In this document: positions 37,625 to 46,482 of the stretch, piece by piece
How the letters are laid out: every line of letters starts with the position of its first letter
Numbering within the stretch: the stretch's first letter is position 1
Assembly (NCBI RefSeq): GCF_014269395.1
Contig: NZ_JACOGK010000007.1
Coordinates: 36,467 to 100,466 of the forward strand
Length of the DNA stretch: 64,000 nucleotides
Direction of reading: 5' to 3'
Source of the DNA: Megasphaera hominis
GTDB lineage: Bacteria; Bacillota; Negativicutes; Veillonellales; Megasphaeraceae
Made by a program: the position numbers and the translations under genes
The notes under the pieces: model-generated
What the model was told of the DNA's origin: nothing
Database searches by the model: none
The model's input: only the letters and a program-made list of their open reading frames with translations

Positions 37625-38464
37625 ATGAAATTCGTAAAAATGCACGGCTTAGGCAACGATTTTGTATTTTTGGAAGACAAGAATGGTGCTGATAAAGATT
37701 TTTCCCAGCTGGCTGTCAAATTATGTGCACCCCATACGGGTGTCGGCGCCGACGGCATTATCGTCATCGTGCCCAGTGACAAGGCCGATGTGCGTATGCG
37801 TATTATAAACGCCGATGGCAGTGAAGCGGAAATGTGCGGCAATGGGATTCGTTGCTTTGCCAAATATGTCTACGACCATGGCATCATTACGAAAGAGGAA
37901 TTTGCCGTAGAAACCCTGGCGGGCATTATGAAACCGAAGGTAACCGTAGGGGACGACGGCAAGGTCAGCCTGGTTACCATCGACATGGGCACGCCTTTTA
38001 CAGAACGGGCCCAGATTCCTATGGAAGGTCCGGCTGGTCCCGTCGTAGATGAACCGATCGAAATCGACGGCAAAACCTACAAGATTACAAGCCTCCTCAT
38101 GGGTGTACCCCATACGATGACCTATGTTAACAATGTAGATGACATCAATCTGCCGGAATTAGGACATAAATTTGAAACGTACAAGGCCTTCCCGCGCAAA
38201 ACCAATATGAACTTTGTTCAGGTCATTGATGATCATACGATCAAAGTCCATACGTGGGAACGCGGTGCCGGTGCAACCCTTGCCTGCGGTACCGGCTCCT
38301 GCGCCTGCGCTGTTGGCTCCTTCCTCAATGGCTTTACAGGCCGCAGTGTCGATGTACAGCTGTATTTAGGTACACTGCATATCGAATACGACGAAAAAAC
38401 CGGCCACGTTTTCATGACCGGTCCGGCTGCTGTTACCTTTACAGGTGAATGGCTGGAAGACTGA
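37625..38464 (+). CDS. dapF: Diaminopimelate epimerase
   Basis: Converts LL- to meso-diaminopimelate for lysine and peptidoglycan. It has 279 residues with the two catalytic cysteines, Cys71 in EMCGNGIRC and Cys221 in LACGTGSCACAV. The N-terminus KFVKMHGLGNDFV is the family start. The ATG follows AAAGGAG by 11 nt. Ended by the terminator at 38494-38540. Confidence 0.96.
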   Translation: MKFVKMHGLGNDFVFLEDKNGADKDFSQLAVKLCAPHTGVGADGIIVIVPSDKADVRMRIINADGSEAEMCGNGIRCFAKYVYDHGIITKEEFAVETLAGIMKPKVTVGDDGKVSLVTIDMGTPFTERAQIPMEGPAGPVVDEPIEIDGKTYKITSLLMGVPHTMTYVNNVDDINLPELGHKFETYKAFPRKTNMNFVQVIDDHTIKVHTWERGAGATLACGTGSCACAVGSFLNGFTGRSVDVQLYLGTLHIEYDEKTGHVFMTGPAAVTFTGEWLED

Positions 38465-38493
38465 CAGATAAAATCACATAATCCAGACAAATT

Positions 38494-38540
38494 AAAGACT
38501 GTGCCCTTATGACGATTTTCATGGGAGCGCAGTCTTTTTT
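38494..38540 (+). terminator. dapF terminator
   Basis: AAAGACTGTGCCC / GGGAGCGCAGTCTTT with a 16-nt loop and a T tract, one unpaired base in each arm. Confidence 0.8.
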
Positions 38541-38690
38541 TATCAGAAAAATACGTTCCTTTTTCGAAAAAAGCGAGTATAATAAATACGCTTTTAGAAC
38601 GTCAGGCCCTCTGGCACAGTATCTGACTAAGGTGGTGGCATTACGGATATATCTACACAAGAAGAAAAAGAAAAGAAAAAAATTAAACAT

Positions 38691-40055
38691 ATGCTGGAGT
38701 TGCCTGTACGGCATCTTATTACGTCCCTGGCAATTCCCTCCATTATCAGTATGCTCTGTACGAGCTTTTATAATATGGCTGATACATTTTTTGTCAGTAA
38801 AATCGATACGGCAGCGACGGCTGCTGTAGGTGTTACCTTTGCCAGCATGGCCATCATGCAGGCCCTGGCCTTTTTCTTCGGCATGGGCTCAGGTAATGCC
38901 GTGTCCCGCCTGCTCGGTGCAGGAAAGCGGGACGCGGCCCATGGCATGATTTCGACGAGTTTCTTTTATGCCTTTTGCTGTGGCCTCGTTGTTGCCTTAG
39001 GCGGTAATTTTTTTGTTTCTGATATTGCCGTGCTTACAGGCTCGACACCGACCATTTTACCCTATGCTATTCAATATTTAAGTGTCATTCTTTGGGGGGC
39101 ACCTGTCATGATGTGCTCTCTGTTGATGAACAACCACCTCCGCTTTCAGGGCAGTTCGTCCTTAGGCATGATCGGGATTATGGCCGGTGGCTTTCTCAAC
39201 GTTCTTCTCGACCCGCTTTTTATCTTTTATTTTCATCAGGGGGTGGCCGGCGCCGCTTATGCGACGGTACTCAGTCAGATCGTGAGCTTTTGTATTCTCT
39301 TCTGTATGACCCGCCGGGGTGGCAACATTCCCTTCCGTCTGCGTGATGTACATCCGTCGTGGCCGGTCTTTAAGGAAATCGTTGCCGGCGGTGCGCCGTC
39401 CCTGACCCGCCAGGGTACGACGAGCGTGGCTACGATTTGTCTCAATGTAGCTGCCGGTGCCTACGGTGATGCGGCCATTGCCGCTATGTCCATTGTGACC
39501 AGACTGAGTTTTTTCGCCGCCGCCGTCATCATCGGCTTTGGCCAGGGCTTTCAGCCTGTGTGCGGCTTTAGCTATGGCGCCCGAAAATTTTCCCGCCTGC
39601 GCCAGGGCTTTTCCTTTGCCGTGACCTTTGGCACGACCTTTGCCTGCGTCGTTTCCGTCGTTGCCTTTCTCTTTGCCAGCTCCATTATTGCCCTTTTCCG
39701 CGATGATCCGGCGGTTATTTCCATTGGTATCTGGGCCTTGCGCTGTCAATGTGTGACCTTTCCTTTTACAGCCCTGGTCGTCATTACCAATATGACGCTT
39801 CAAACGACGCGTCATACCTTAGGCGCCATGGTAGTCGCTGCCGGCCGGAGCGGTATTTTTCTCATTCCGGCACTCCTCCTGCTGCCGTATTTCTTTGGTC
39901 TGGCCGGTCTGGTGTGGTGCCAGTCTCTATCAGATATCTTGGCTTTTATCCTGGCCTTTTTCCTGATTCGTCTCTTCTTTAAGGAAATTCCCAAAACCGA
40001 CATGGTTTTACAAAAGACCGTAACGGAACCACAGCTGGCGGCAGGGAGAAAATAA
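38691..40055 (+). CDS. MATE-family efflux transporter (start possibly AUU at 38640)
   Basis: Na+- or H+-coupled multidrug efflux protein of about 12 membrane segments, 454 residues from the ATG at 38691 (LELPVRHLITSLAIPSIISML ... FYNMADTFFVSKI, the family start). That ATG has no ribosome site. In frame 17 codons upstream, an ATT at 38640 follows AAGGTGG by 4 nt. It would add ITDISTQEEKEKKKIKH, a typical charged leader for this family, with an in-frame stop just before. I therefore suspect an AUU start but keep the ATG in the coordinates. Drug substrates are unknown. Confidence 0.88.
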   Translation: MLELPVRHLITSLAIPSIISMLCTSFYNMADTFFVSKIDTAATAAVGVTFASMAIMQALAFFFGMGSGNAVSRLLGAGKRDAAHGMISTSFFYAFCCGLVVALGGNFFVSDIAVLTGSTPTILPYAIQYLSVILWGAPVMMCSLLMNNHLRFQGSSSLGMIGIMAGGFLNVLLDPLFIFYFHQGVAGAAYATVLSQIVSFCILFCMTRRGGNIPFRLRDVHPSWPVFKEIVAGGAPSLTRQGTTSVATICLNVAAGAYGDAAIAAMSIVTRLSFFAAAVIIGFGQGFQPVCGFSYGARKFSRLRQGFSFAVTFGTTFACVVSVVAFLFASSIIALFRDDPAVISIGIWALRCQCVTFPFTALVVITNMTLQTTRHTLGAMVVAAGRSGIFLIPALLLLPYFFGLAGLVWCQSLSDILAFILAFFLIRLFFKEIPKTDMVLQKTVTEPQLAAGRK

Positions 40056-40063
40056 CATTGTAT

Positions 40064-40101
40064 AAAAATAACGATCTGGTTTTAACCAGGTCGTTATTTT
40101 T
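40064..40101. terminator. Bidirectional terminator
   Basis: AAAAATAACGA-CTGG / CCAG-TCGTTATTTTT around a TTTTAA loop, shared by the convergent MATE and rpiR-type genes. Confidence 0.9.
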
Positions 40102-40937
40102 TATCTCTTAATGAAGGTTTCGTAGGTCTTTCGCAATTCTTCCAAATAGCGGCTGTTAGAAACGCTGTCAGTGTCCATACTGGTCAGGCAGAGAATGAGA
40201 ATATCCAGGAGCAGCATGGGAATCGTCATGGAATGGTATTCATTGGGCTCACCGCGATAGGTATAGAAGACAAAATCGGCTTTGTCTTCTTCGGTGAATA
40301 AGAGGAGATCTGTAAAGACCAAGGCCGGGCAGGAAATGCTTCGGCAGTGACGCAGCAATACCTTGACTTCATTGATAATGTGGGAATAGCTGAAAATCAA
40401 CAGGACGTCCCGGGCTGTGAGGGAGACAAGATATTCATACAGCTCTGAAACTGTTTTGATAAGAATCATTTCCAAACCCAGGCGGCGCAGCCTGTATTGC
40501 AAAATATAAAATAATCCCAGCGATGCATCCGGCGCGAGAACGTAAATCCGACGGGCTTGTTGCATGAGACGCGCTGCTTTTTCCAATTTCTGTGGCTCTA
40601 AGTGTTCCCAGGTCCGTTTGATACCCTGCTTTTGCCGTTCCAGGACATCTTCTTCAGAAATGCCTGTACACTGGATTTGTTTTACTGCCGAGGCCATGCG
40701 GGAAGACGGTGTTGCCTGTTCCAAATCATGGAGCCGCTGCTTTAAATCGTTTAAATTGCGGACGTCAATTTTTCCCCAAAAACGAGACACCGTAGCCGGA
40801 CTGATCTGCAGCGTATGCACGAGATCACGGACGGTCAAATAGGGAAGCTGATCCTTATTGCGCAACAGGTATTCCATGATTTTATGGTCTGACCGGGAAA
40901 AGAGATCCTTGTGCTGTTCGTACAATTCTTGTAGCAT
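40101..40937 (-). CDS. RpiR-family regulator (HTH + SIS)
   Basis: 278 residues. The N-terminal RpiR helix-turn-helix (about 1-76; LTVRDLVHTLQISPATVSRFW) and the C-terminal SIS domain (about 110-245) that binds phosphosugars define it. The start at 40937 follows AAGGAGG by 6 nt. It is divergent from the five-gene transport operon at 41.1-46.4 kb, and palindromic sites lie in the shared 184-bp gap. The pairing suggests the operon is induced or repressed by a sugar phosphate. Confidence 0.9.
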   Translation of the reverse strand: MLQELYEQHKDLFSRSDHKIMEYLLRNKDQLPYLTVRDLVHTLQISPATVSRFWGKIDVRNLNDLKQRLHDLEQATPSSRMASAVKQIQCTGISEEDVLERQKQGIKRTWEHLEPQKLEKAARLMQQARRIYVLAPDASLGLFYILQYRLRRLGLEMILIKTVSELYEYLVSLTARDVLLIFSYSHIINEVKVLLRHCRSISCPALVFTDLLLFTEEDKADFVFYTYRGEPNEYHSMTIPMLLLDILILCLTSMDTDSVSNSRYLEELRKTYETFIKR

Positions 40938-41008
40938 ACATATCCTCCTTGCCATGATATACCTTACTTTCCCGTCTATTGTACAGGATATCGTTACAAA
41001 AATGCAAT

Positions 41009-41040
41009 AATTATTTCAATATTTTTGTAGTGAAATAATT
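41009..41040. promoter_or_regulatory. Candidate RpiR operator: inverted repeat AATTATTTCA-N12-TGAAATAATT
   Basis: Two exact 10-bp arms with a 12-bp spacer in the divergent promoter region. TGAAAT-type half-sites are seen for several RpiR regulators. Confidence 0.6.
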
Positions 41041-41051
41041 TTATTCATTCT

Positions 41052-41094
41052 TTACAGAAACTCTGTAAGGCCTTTACAAAGACATGGGTATAAT
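41052..41094 (+). promoter_or_regulatory. Transport-operon promoter region with palindrome TTACAGA-N3-TCTGTAA
   Basis: A 17-bp palindrome (41052-41068) lies where the -35 would be, followed by TATAAT at 41089-41094. There is no consensus -35. Transcription probably starts about 20 bp before the first gene of the operon. Confidence 0.55.
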
Positions 41095-41121
41095 AGCGTA
41101 GCAAGGAAAAGGAGGCATCCC

Positions 41122-41997
41122 ATGAAGGACATGTTTGTAGCGTCTACATTGTTTTGGCAGACATCCTTGCAGGATATGACAAGACAAATAAAGACGGATG
41201 GTCTGACCGGCCTGGAAATGTGGGCCCAGCAATTTTTTTACCAAAATTATGATATAGAAGAGTATAAAACATTGGCTGAGGCCTACGGCTTGCGCACCCT
41301 CGTGCACAGCTGCAGCTGGGATCTGAATCTGGCTTCGATTAATGAAAGTATCCGCCAGGCTTCGGTAGGGCAGGTCATCGCGTCATTGCAGCTGGCAAAA
41401 GCCATTGGTGCAGAAGAGGTGACCGTTCACCCGGGGCATCTGACCTTGGCCGGCATCACGGACAGGAGCTGTCAGATCCTGCACCACTCACTGGAAGAAA
41501 TCAGTGAGGCTGCCGCTTCTATGTCGCTGGCTGTATCACTGGAAATCATGGAGAAAATCAAGAAAGAATTCGTTACGACAGCTGCGGCTATGCAAACAGT
41601 AACAGGAGAACTCTTTCCGAAATTTTCCTATACCGTTGATATTGCCCACTGTGACAGCCTGTCCGAAGCGCGGCAGCTATTGACCTTCATGCCCGGTGTT
41701 TCCAAAATCCATATCAGCAACCGCCGCGGTGCCGTATATCATACGCCCTTAGGGGAAGGAGATTACGACTTGAGCGCTTTTTGGCCGTGGCTGCAGAAAA
41801 GAAATCTCCCCTTCGTCATAGAAGGCTATGACGACAGCCGGGAGTGTACTATATACAAAAAAAATCTTGCATTCTTACATTCTAAGGAGGATTCTTTCGA
41901 TGAAAAGCTGGAAAAAGAAAGTCATAGTAGCGGTAATGATGGGTGTTACCATGATGGGGCTGGCAGGCTGTTCCGGAACCGGCTCGGAAACGAGTAA
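41122..41997 (+). CDS. Sugar-phosphate isomerase/epimerase-like TIM-barrel protein
   Basis: 291 residues of the AP-endonuclease-2/xylose-isomerase-like TIM-barrel family, with EVTVHPGH, VSLEIMEKI, YTVDIAHCD and KIHISNRRG strands that should supply metal ligands. It heads the operon, with a clean AAAGGAGG 7 nt before the ATG. Its end is odd: the frame runs 98 bp into the next gene, so the last 30 or so residues are an out-of-phase reading of that gene's signal peptide and are unlikely to be structured. Substrate unknown. The context suggests a phosphorylated sugar or polyol. Confidence 0.82.
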   Translation: MKDMFVASTLFWQTSLQDMTRQIKTDGLTGLEMWAQQFFYQNYDIEEYKTLAEAYGLRTLVHSCSWDLNLASINESIRQASVGQVIASLQLAKAIGAEEVTVHPGHLTLAGITDRSCQILHHSLEEISEAAASMSLAVSLEIMEKIKKEFVTTAAAMQTVTGELFPKFSYTVDIAHCDSLSEARQLLTFMPGVSKIHISNRRGAVYHTPLGEGDYDLSAFWPWLQKRNLPFVIEGYDDSRECTIYKKNLAFLHSKEDSFDEKLEKESHSSGNDGCYHDGAGRLFRNRLGNE

Positions 41998-42919
41998 AAA
42001 TGAAAATACAGGGTCTCTCGTCCTGTACACGTCACAGCCTGAAGCAGATGCGCAGAAGCTCGTTGACGGCTTCCACAAGCAGCATCCGGAAGTAAAAGTC
42101 GATGTGTTCCGCTCCGGTACAGAAGAAGTCATCAGTAAAGTACTGGCAGAAAAACAGGCTGGCGCCGTACAGGCCGATGTCCTCTTGGTAGCGGACAGTG
42201 TCACCTTTGAAAACCTGAAACAAAAGGATTTACTCGAAGCCTATGAATCGCCGGAGCTGCAAGGTATTCCTGCTACCTTTATCGATAAAGATCATATGTA
42301 TACGGGTACGAAAGTCATTACGACAGGGATCATGTACAATACGACGCGGACCAAAGAAATTCCGACGAGCTTTGCCGACCTTACGAAACCGGCCTATAAA
42401 GGGGAATTGATTATGCCCAGTCCGCTTTATTCCGGTGCAGCTGCCTATAATGTAGGCGTCATGACCCGTATTCCTTCCTTGGGCTGGGATTATTTCCAGG
42501 CCTTGAAACAGAACGATGTCAAAGTAGATAAGGGCAATGGTGCTATTCAGAAAGCCGTTGTGGCCGGAGAAAAAGCCTGCGGGATCATCGTCGACTACAT
42601 GGCAAACCGTTCGAAGAAAGAGGGCGCACCGGTAGAATTCGTCTATCCGGCTGAAGGCTCCCCGGTTATTACCGAACCGATTGGCCTCGTCAAGGGTGCA
42701 AAGAATAAGAAAGCTGCCCAGGCCTTCATCGATTATGTCCTTTCGGCAGACGGCCAGAGACTGGCAGCCAGCATTGGTTATACACCGATTAAAGAAGGCG
42801 TAGAAGCGCCGGCCGGCTTGAAGAGCATTGCTGATATTAAAGTAATGGATGTCAATATTGCCGAACTCTTTAAAAACCGAGAAGCAGATAAGAGCAAATT
42901 CACTAGTATTTTTCAGTAA
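41900..42919 (+). CDS. ABC transporter substrate-binding lipoprotein (AfuA/FbpA-like)
   Basis: 339-residue periplasmic binding protein. The lipobox LAGC gives a lipidated Cys24. The class II fold runs SLVLYTSQPEADAQKLVDGF ... ADVLLVADS ... PIGLVKGAKN. Homologues are often called iron(III)-binding, but the adjacent Tyr pair that holds Fe3+ in FbpA is absent: the equivalent region reads GIIVDYMANRS. The start follows AAGGAGG by 9 nt inside the tail of the preceding gene. With an RpiR regulator and a phosphatase in the operon, a phosphorylated carbohydrate is the more likely ligand, as shown for Actinobacillus AfuA. Confidence 0.87.
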   Translation: MKSWKKKVIVAVMMGVTMMGLAGCSGTGSETSKNENTGSLVLYTSQPEADAQKLVDGFHKQHPEVKVDVFRSGTEEVISKVLAEKQAGAVQADVLLVADSVTFENLKQKDLLEAYESPELQGIPATFIDKDHMYTGTKVITTGIMYNTTRTKEIPTSFADLTKPAYKGELIMPSPLYSGAAAYNVGVMTRIPSLGWDYFQALKQNDVKVDKGNGAIQKAVVAGEKACGIIVDYMANRSKKEGAPVEFVYPAEGSPVITEPIGLVKGAKNKKAAQAFIDYVLSADGQRLAASIGYTPIKEGVEAPAGLKSIADIKVMDVNIAELFKNREADKSKFTSIFQ

Positions 42920-42938
42920 CTAAGAAAGGAAGGAAAGG

Positions 42939-44672
42939 ATGGACATACTGCGCAAGGGGTGGCAAAAAAGCAAAACCAGCCTCTTTTATGCCGCGATCTT
43001 TATGATCTTCGTAGCCCCTATTATCCGCTTGCTGGTCATGAGCCTCAAAGGCCCCGATGGCTACAGCCTGCAGAATTATTACATCCTGTTGCAGGATGCG
43101 CGGACTCTCGAGGCCATCGTCAATACGGTGATCATCGCCCTGGGCTCGACCGTAATCGCTGCTGTCGTCGGCGTACTCATGGCTCTGGCTGTAGCCTATA
43201 CCAATTTACGGCATAAGCGGCTCATGGAAATGATGGTACTCATGCCGTTCATCATTCCCTCGTACATTATTACGCTTTCGTGGAGCGGCCTTTTGACAAA
43301 ACGGGGACTGGTTAACCAGTTCCTGGAAAGTCACGGCCTGGCTGCCATCGATATGTACACGACGGGCGGTATTCTTTTGGTCATTGGTATTTGCAACATA
43401 CCCATTGTGTATTTGAGTGTCGTTCATATGCTGCGTAAAATACCTCTCGATATGGAATGGGCTTCCCGGGCCTGCGGCTTCACCATTTGGCAGACCCTGT
43501 GGAAGATTGATTTAAAAGAAGCACTGCCAGCCATTATGAGCGGTTCCCTCCTGGCCTTTCTCTCAGCAATTGATAACTTTTCTGTACCAGCTTTTTTGGG
43601 TATTTCTTCCGGTATTCCCGTACTCAGTACGTATATCTATGAAAAGGCCATCAGCTTTGGCCCTGATTCGTTCCCCCTGGCAGCGTCTTTGTCGGTTATC
43701 CTGTCGGTCATTGCCATTACGGGGACCCTCATTGAAGCGCTGGTCATCCGCAAGGGCGGCGCGATGGAAAGTATTAAGGATGATTATGCTGTACGTATTT
43801 ACTTGCAAAAGGGGCGGCGCCGTCTGCTGGAATGGGGCTTGTTCCTCCTGTGGGGCCTGATTAATTTAGTCCTCTTGGCGGCTATGATTTCCAGTGCCTT
43901 CTTAAAAAATTATGGCCTGGCCATGACCCGTGCCAATCTGTCGCTGCAGCATTTTTCCTTTGTCTTTACCAATACAGGCGTCCTTTCGGCCATTCGCAAC
44001 AGTATTCTCCTGGCCGTGATCACCTGTGTGATCTGTATCCTCGTGGGCACAGCCATGGCCTATTTGAAAGTACGCCGTAACAGCCGGGCCGTAGCCCTGG
44101 CTGAAAAGTGTGCGTCCCTGACCTATGCCATTCCGGGTATCGTCCTGGCCCTGGCTATGATTTTCCATTGGACAGAACCCTTGCCAGGTGTAAAGCCGGG
44201 CATTTACGGTACGATCAATATCCTCATTATTGCCTACATTACGCGCTACCTGATCTTACAGATCAAGGGCAGTACGACGGCACTCCTCTCGGTCAACCCG
44301 GAACTGGAAGAAGCCGTCCGCGTTTCCGGCCGCAGCAAGTGGACGTTGTGGCGGACGGTCATGATTCCCCTCTTGACCCGGCCGGTCCTCTCCAGTGCCT
44401 TCCTGATCTTTGTTTCCGCCCTGACGGAATTAACCTTGTCTTCCATGCTGGCCAGTGCCGGTACGAAGACCATTGGCCTGACGATCTTTAATTTCCAGCA
44501 GGCCGGTGATTATAGTCTTTCGGCAGCTATGTCGACGGTCATTGTCATCCTGATCCTGGCTGGTTACAGCCTGGTTCACTTTAAAGCCTCTGAACGAAAG
44601 GAGAAAAAGGAACATGAGTTTGTATCTGGAACACGTAAGTCAGCAGTTCGGACAGACGCCGGCCCTTCGTGA
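42939..44672 (+). CDS. ABC transporter permease, two fused membrane domains
   Basis: 577-residue permease with two consecutive binding-protein-dependent transport domains of about six membrane segments each (about 10-270 and 300-560). Both EAA loops are visible: WASRACGFTIWQTLWKIDL in the first half and EEAVRVSGRSKWTLWRTV in the second. This fused form is typical of FbpB/AfuB transporters. The last 20 residues are read 59 bp into the next gene and are rich in charged residues. The ATG follows AAGGAAAGG. Confidence 0.92.
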   Translation: MDILRKGWQKSKTSLFYAAIFMIFVAPIIRLLVMSLKGPDGYSLQNYYILLQDARTLEAIVNTVIIALGSTVIAAVVGVLMALAVAYTNLRHKRLMEMMVLMPFIIPSYIITLSWSGLLTKRGLVNQFLESHGLAAIDMYTTGGILLVIGICNIPIVYLSVVHMLRKIPLDMEWASRACGFTIWQTLWKIDLKEALPAIMSGSLLAFLSAIDNFSVPAFLGISSGIPVLSTYIYEKAISFGPDSFPLAASLSVILSVIAITGTLIEALVIRKGGAMESIKDDYAVRIYLQKGRRRLLEWGLFLLWGLINLVLLAAMISSAFLKNYGLAMTRANLSLQHFSFVFTNTGVLSAIRNSILLAVITCVICILVGTAMAYLKVRRNSRAVALAEKCASLTYAIPGIVLALAMIFHWTEPLPGVKPGIYGTINILIIAYITRYLILQIKGSTTALLSVNPELEEAVRVSGRSKWTLWRTVMIPLLTRPVLSSAFLIFVSALTELTLSSMLASAGTKTIGLTIFNFQQAGDYSLSAAMSTVIVILILAGYSLVHFKASERKEKKEHEFVSGTRKSAVRTDAGPS

Positions 44673-45660
44673 TATTACCTTAGAAATCAAAAAAGGCGAA
44701 TTCATTGCTATTCTGGGGCCTTCCGGCTGCGGTAAGACGACGCTTTTGCGGGCCATTGGCGGCTTTATTAAGCCGACCGAAGGGACGATCCGCCTGGATG
44801 AAACAATCTATTCAGATGGGCACACTATGGTGCCTGTAGAAGCACGTGATCTGGGCATGGTGTTTCAGTCCTTCGCCCTTTGGCCGCACATGACCGTAGA
44901 AGAGCATGTCCGCTTTCCTATGGAAAGCAAACGGCAAAAGCACTTGTCGGCAGAAGAAAAGAGAAGAGCCGTCGAACAGGCTATTGCCAATATGGGCCTC
45001 CTGCCCTATGCCAAGCGTCTGCCCGGTGAATTATCCGGCGGCCAGCGCCAGCGCGTAGCCCTGGCCCGGGCCATCGTAGGCAAGCCGTCTATCCTGCTCA
45101 TGGATGAACCTTTGAGCGCCTTAGATGCGGAATTAAAGATCAGTATGCGCCGGGAAATTCAGGACATTCATAGCCAGACCGGGGCGACCATCATTTACGT
45201 TACCCACGATCAGAGCGAAGCCCTGGCTATGGCCGACCGGATTATCGTGATGAAAAATGGTGCTATTGAACAAATCGGTACGCCACAGGAAATTTATGCC
45301 TCGCCGCGGACGGAATTCGTCGCCTCCTTTGTCAGCAAATGCAACATGGTGCAGGGCAAGTGGCGTGACCATCAGTTTCATGTGGCCGGTTCCACCTTGG
45401 TCTATGAAGATCAGGCCATTGCGCCGGTCTTTAAAGAAAAAGGGATTTATCCCGTACGGCCGGAACAGTTCCGCCTGAGCCGTACCGGTCAGGGTCTGGC
45501 TGCGACGGTTACAAACCGCCAGTATAACGGCCGGGAAATCCAGTATTCCCTGCGTTGTGCCAACGGCTGGTTCACCGTGTATACCGGTTGTGAAGCCATG
45601 TTCCAGCCGGGGGAAGAGGTCCGCATGATTCTTAAGGATCAGGAAGGGGCAGGCCGATGA
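44614..45660 (+). CDS. ABC transporter ATP-binding protein
   Basis: 348-residue ATPase energising the preceding permease. Walker A GPSGCGKT is at 35-42. The signature is LSGGQRQRVALARA, Walker B is ILLMDEPLSALD, and the H-loop is VTHDQSEAL. A C-terminal TOBE-type domain (about 240-348) is expected to be regulatory. The ATG follows AAAGGAG and overlaps the permease by 59 bp. The stop overlaps the next start (ATGA). Confidence 0.94.
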   Translation: MSLYLEHVSQQFGQTPALRDITLEIKKGEFIAILGPSGCGKTTLLRAIGGFIKPTEGTIRLDETIYSDGHTMVPVEARDLGMVFQSFALWPHMTVEEHVRFPMESKRQKHLSAEEKRRAVEQAIANMGLLPYAKRLPGELSGGQRQRVALARAIVGKPSILLMDEPLSALDAELKISMRREIQDIHSQTGATIIYVTHDQSEALAMADRIIVMKNGAIEQIGTPQEIYASPRTEFVASFVSKCNMVQGKWRDHQFHVAGSTLVYEDQAIAPVFKEKGIYPVRPEQFRLSRTGQGLAATVTNRQYNGREIQYSLRCANGWFTVYTGCEAMFQPGEEVRMILKDQEGAGR

Positions 45661-46388
45661 AAAAATTATTGTTTGACCTGCATACGCATACCCTGGTCAG
45701 CGGCCATGCCTTCAGTACGTTGAAGGAAAATATCGAAGCGGCGAGGGACCGGGGCCTATGGGCTATGGGCACATCGGATCACAGCAGCTCTATGCCGGGC
45801 GCACCGGACCCCATCTTCTTTGGCAATTATAAGGCCGTACCAGATGAACTGTTTGGCGTCCGCATCTTTACCGGTATGGAAGCCAATATCAGCGATTATG
45901 ACGGGCACCTCGATATGGACGACGCAACCCTGAAAAAGATGGACTATGTCATTGCCAGCCTGCACGTACCCTGTATTGATGCGGGCACGCGGGCTGAAAA
46001 TACAGACGCCCTCATCGGCGCCATGCAAAATCCCTTCGTAAAGATCATTGGTCATCCTGATGACGACCGTTATCCACTGGATTACCCCCGCTTGGTTCAG
46101 GCCGCTGCGAAAGCCAAGGTAGCCCTGGAAGTGAACAGCAGCTCTACGTCGCCCCGGACGGGCCGGCGCAATGCTGATAAAAACATTCCTATCTTTCTGG
46201 CCCTCTGCCAGGACTATGGTGTGCCGGTTATCGTCGGCAGTGATGCCCACATTTTTTCGGCTGTCGGCGATTTTGCCACAGCTGAAGCCATGCTGACGCG
46301 GTGTAACTTCCCGGAAAAGCTTATCCTCAACACAAGCCGTGATGGCTTGCGCTATGTCTTGAATGAAACGCAGCGCCAGCTCTGGTAA
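45657..46388 (+). CDS. PHP-domain phosphoesterase (YcdX/histidinol-phosphatase-like)
   Basis: 243-residue metal-dependent phosphoesterase. The trinuclear metal site is seen as DLHTHT, SDHSS, the Glu in GMEANI, SLHVP, IGHPDDDR and GSDAHI. Length and pattern fit YcdX-like PHP proteins rather than biosynthetic HisK. As the last gene of the transport operon it could dephosphorylate the imported or processed sugar phosphate. That role is an inference from context. Confidence 0.88.
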   Translation: MKKLLFDLHTHTLVSGHAFSTLKENIEAARDRGLWAMGTSDHSSSMPGAPDPIFFGNYKAVPDELFGVRIFTGMEANISDYDGHLDMDDATLKKMDYVIASLHVPCIDAGTRAENTDALIGAMQNPFVKIIGHPDDDRYPLDYPRLVQAAAKAKVALEVNSSSTSPRTGRRNADKNIPIFLALCQDYGVPVIVGSDAHIFSAVGDFATAEAMLTRCNFPEKLILNTSRDGLRYVLNETQRQLW

Positions 46389-46482
46389 AACATATCCACA
46401 AAATTGTGCAAGGACTGTGACCAACGGTTGCAGTCCTTTGTGGTATACTGGGGATATCGGAACTAGAGAGGAAGAAAAGCCT

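Noticed and set aside
41900..45660. Iron(III) ABC transporter (FbpABC) assignment
   Set aside because: The Tyr pair for Fe3+ is missing in the binding protein, and the operon partners and regulator point to phosphorylated carbohydrates.
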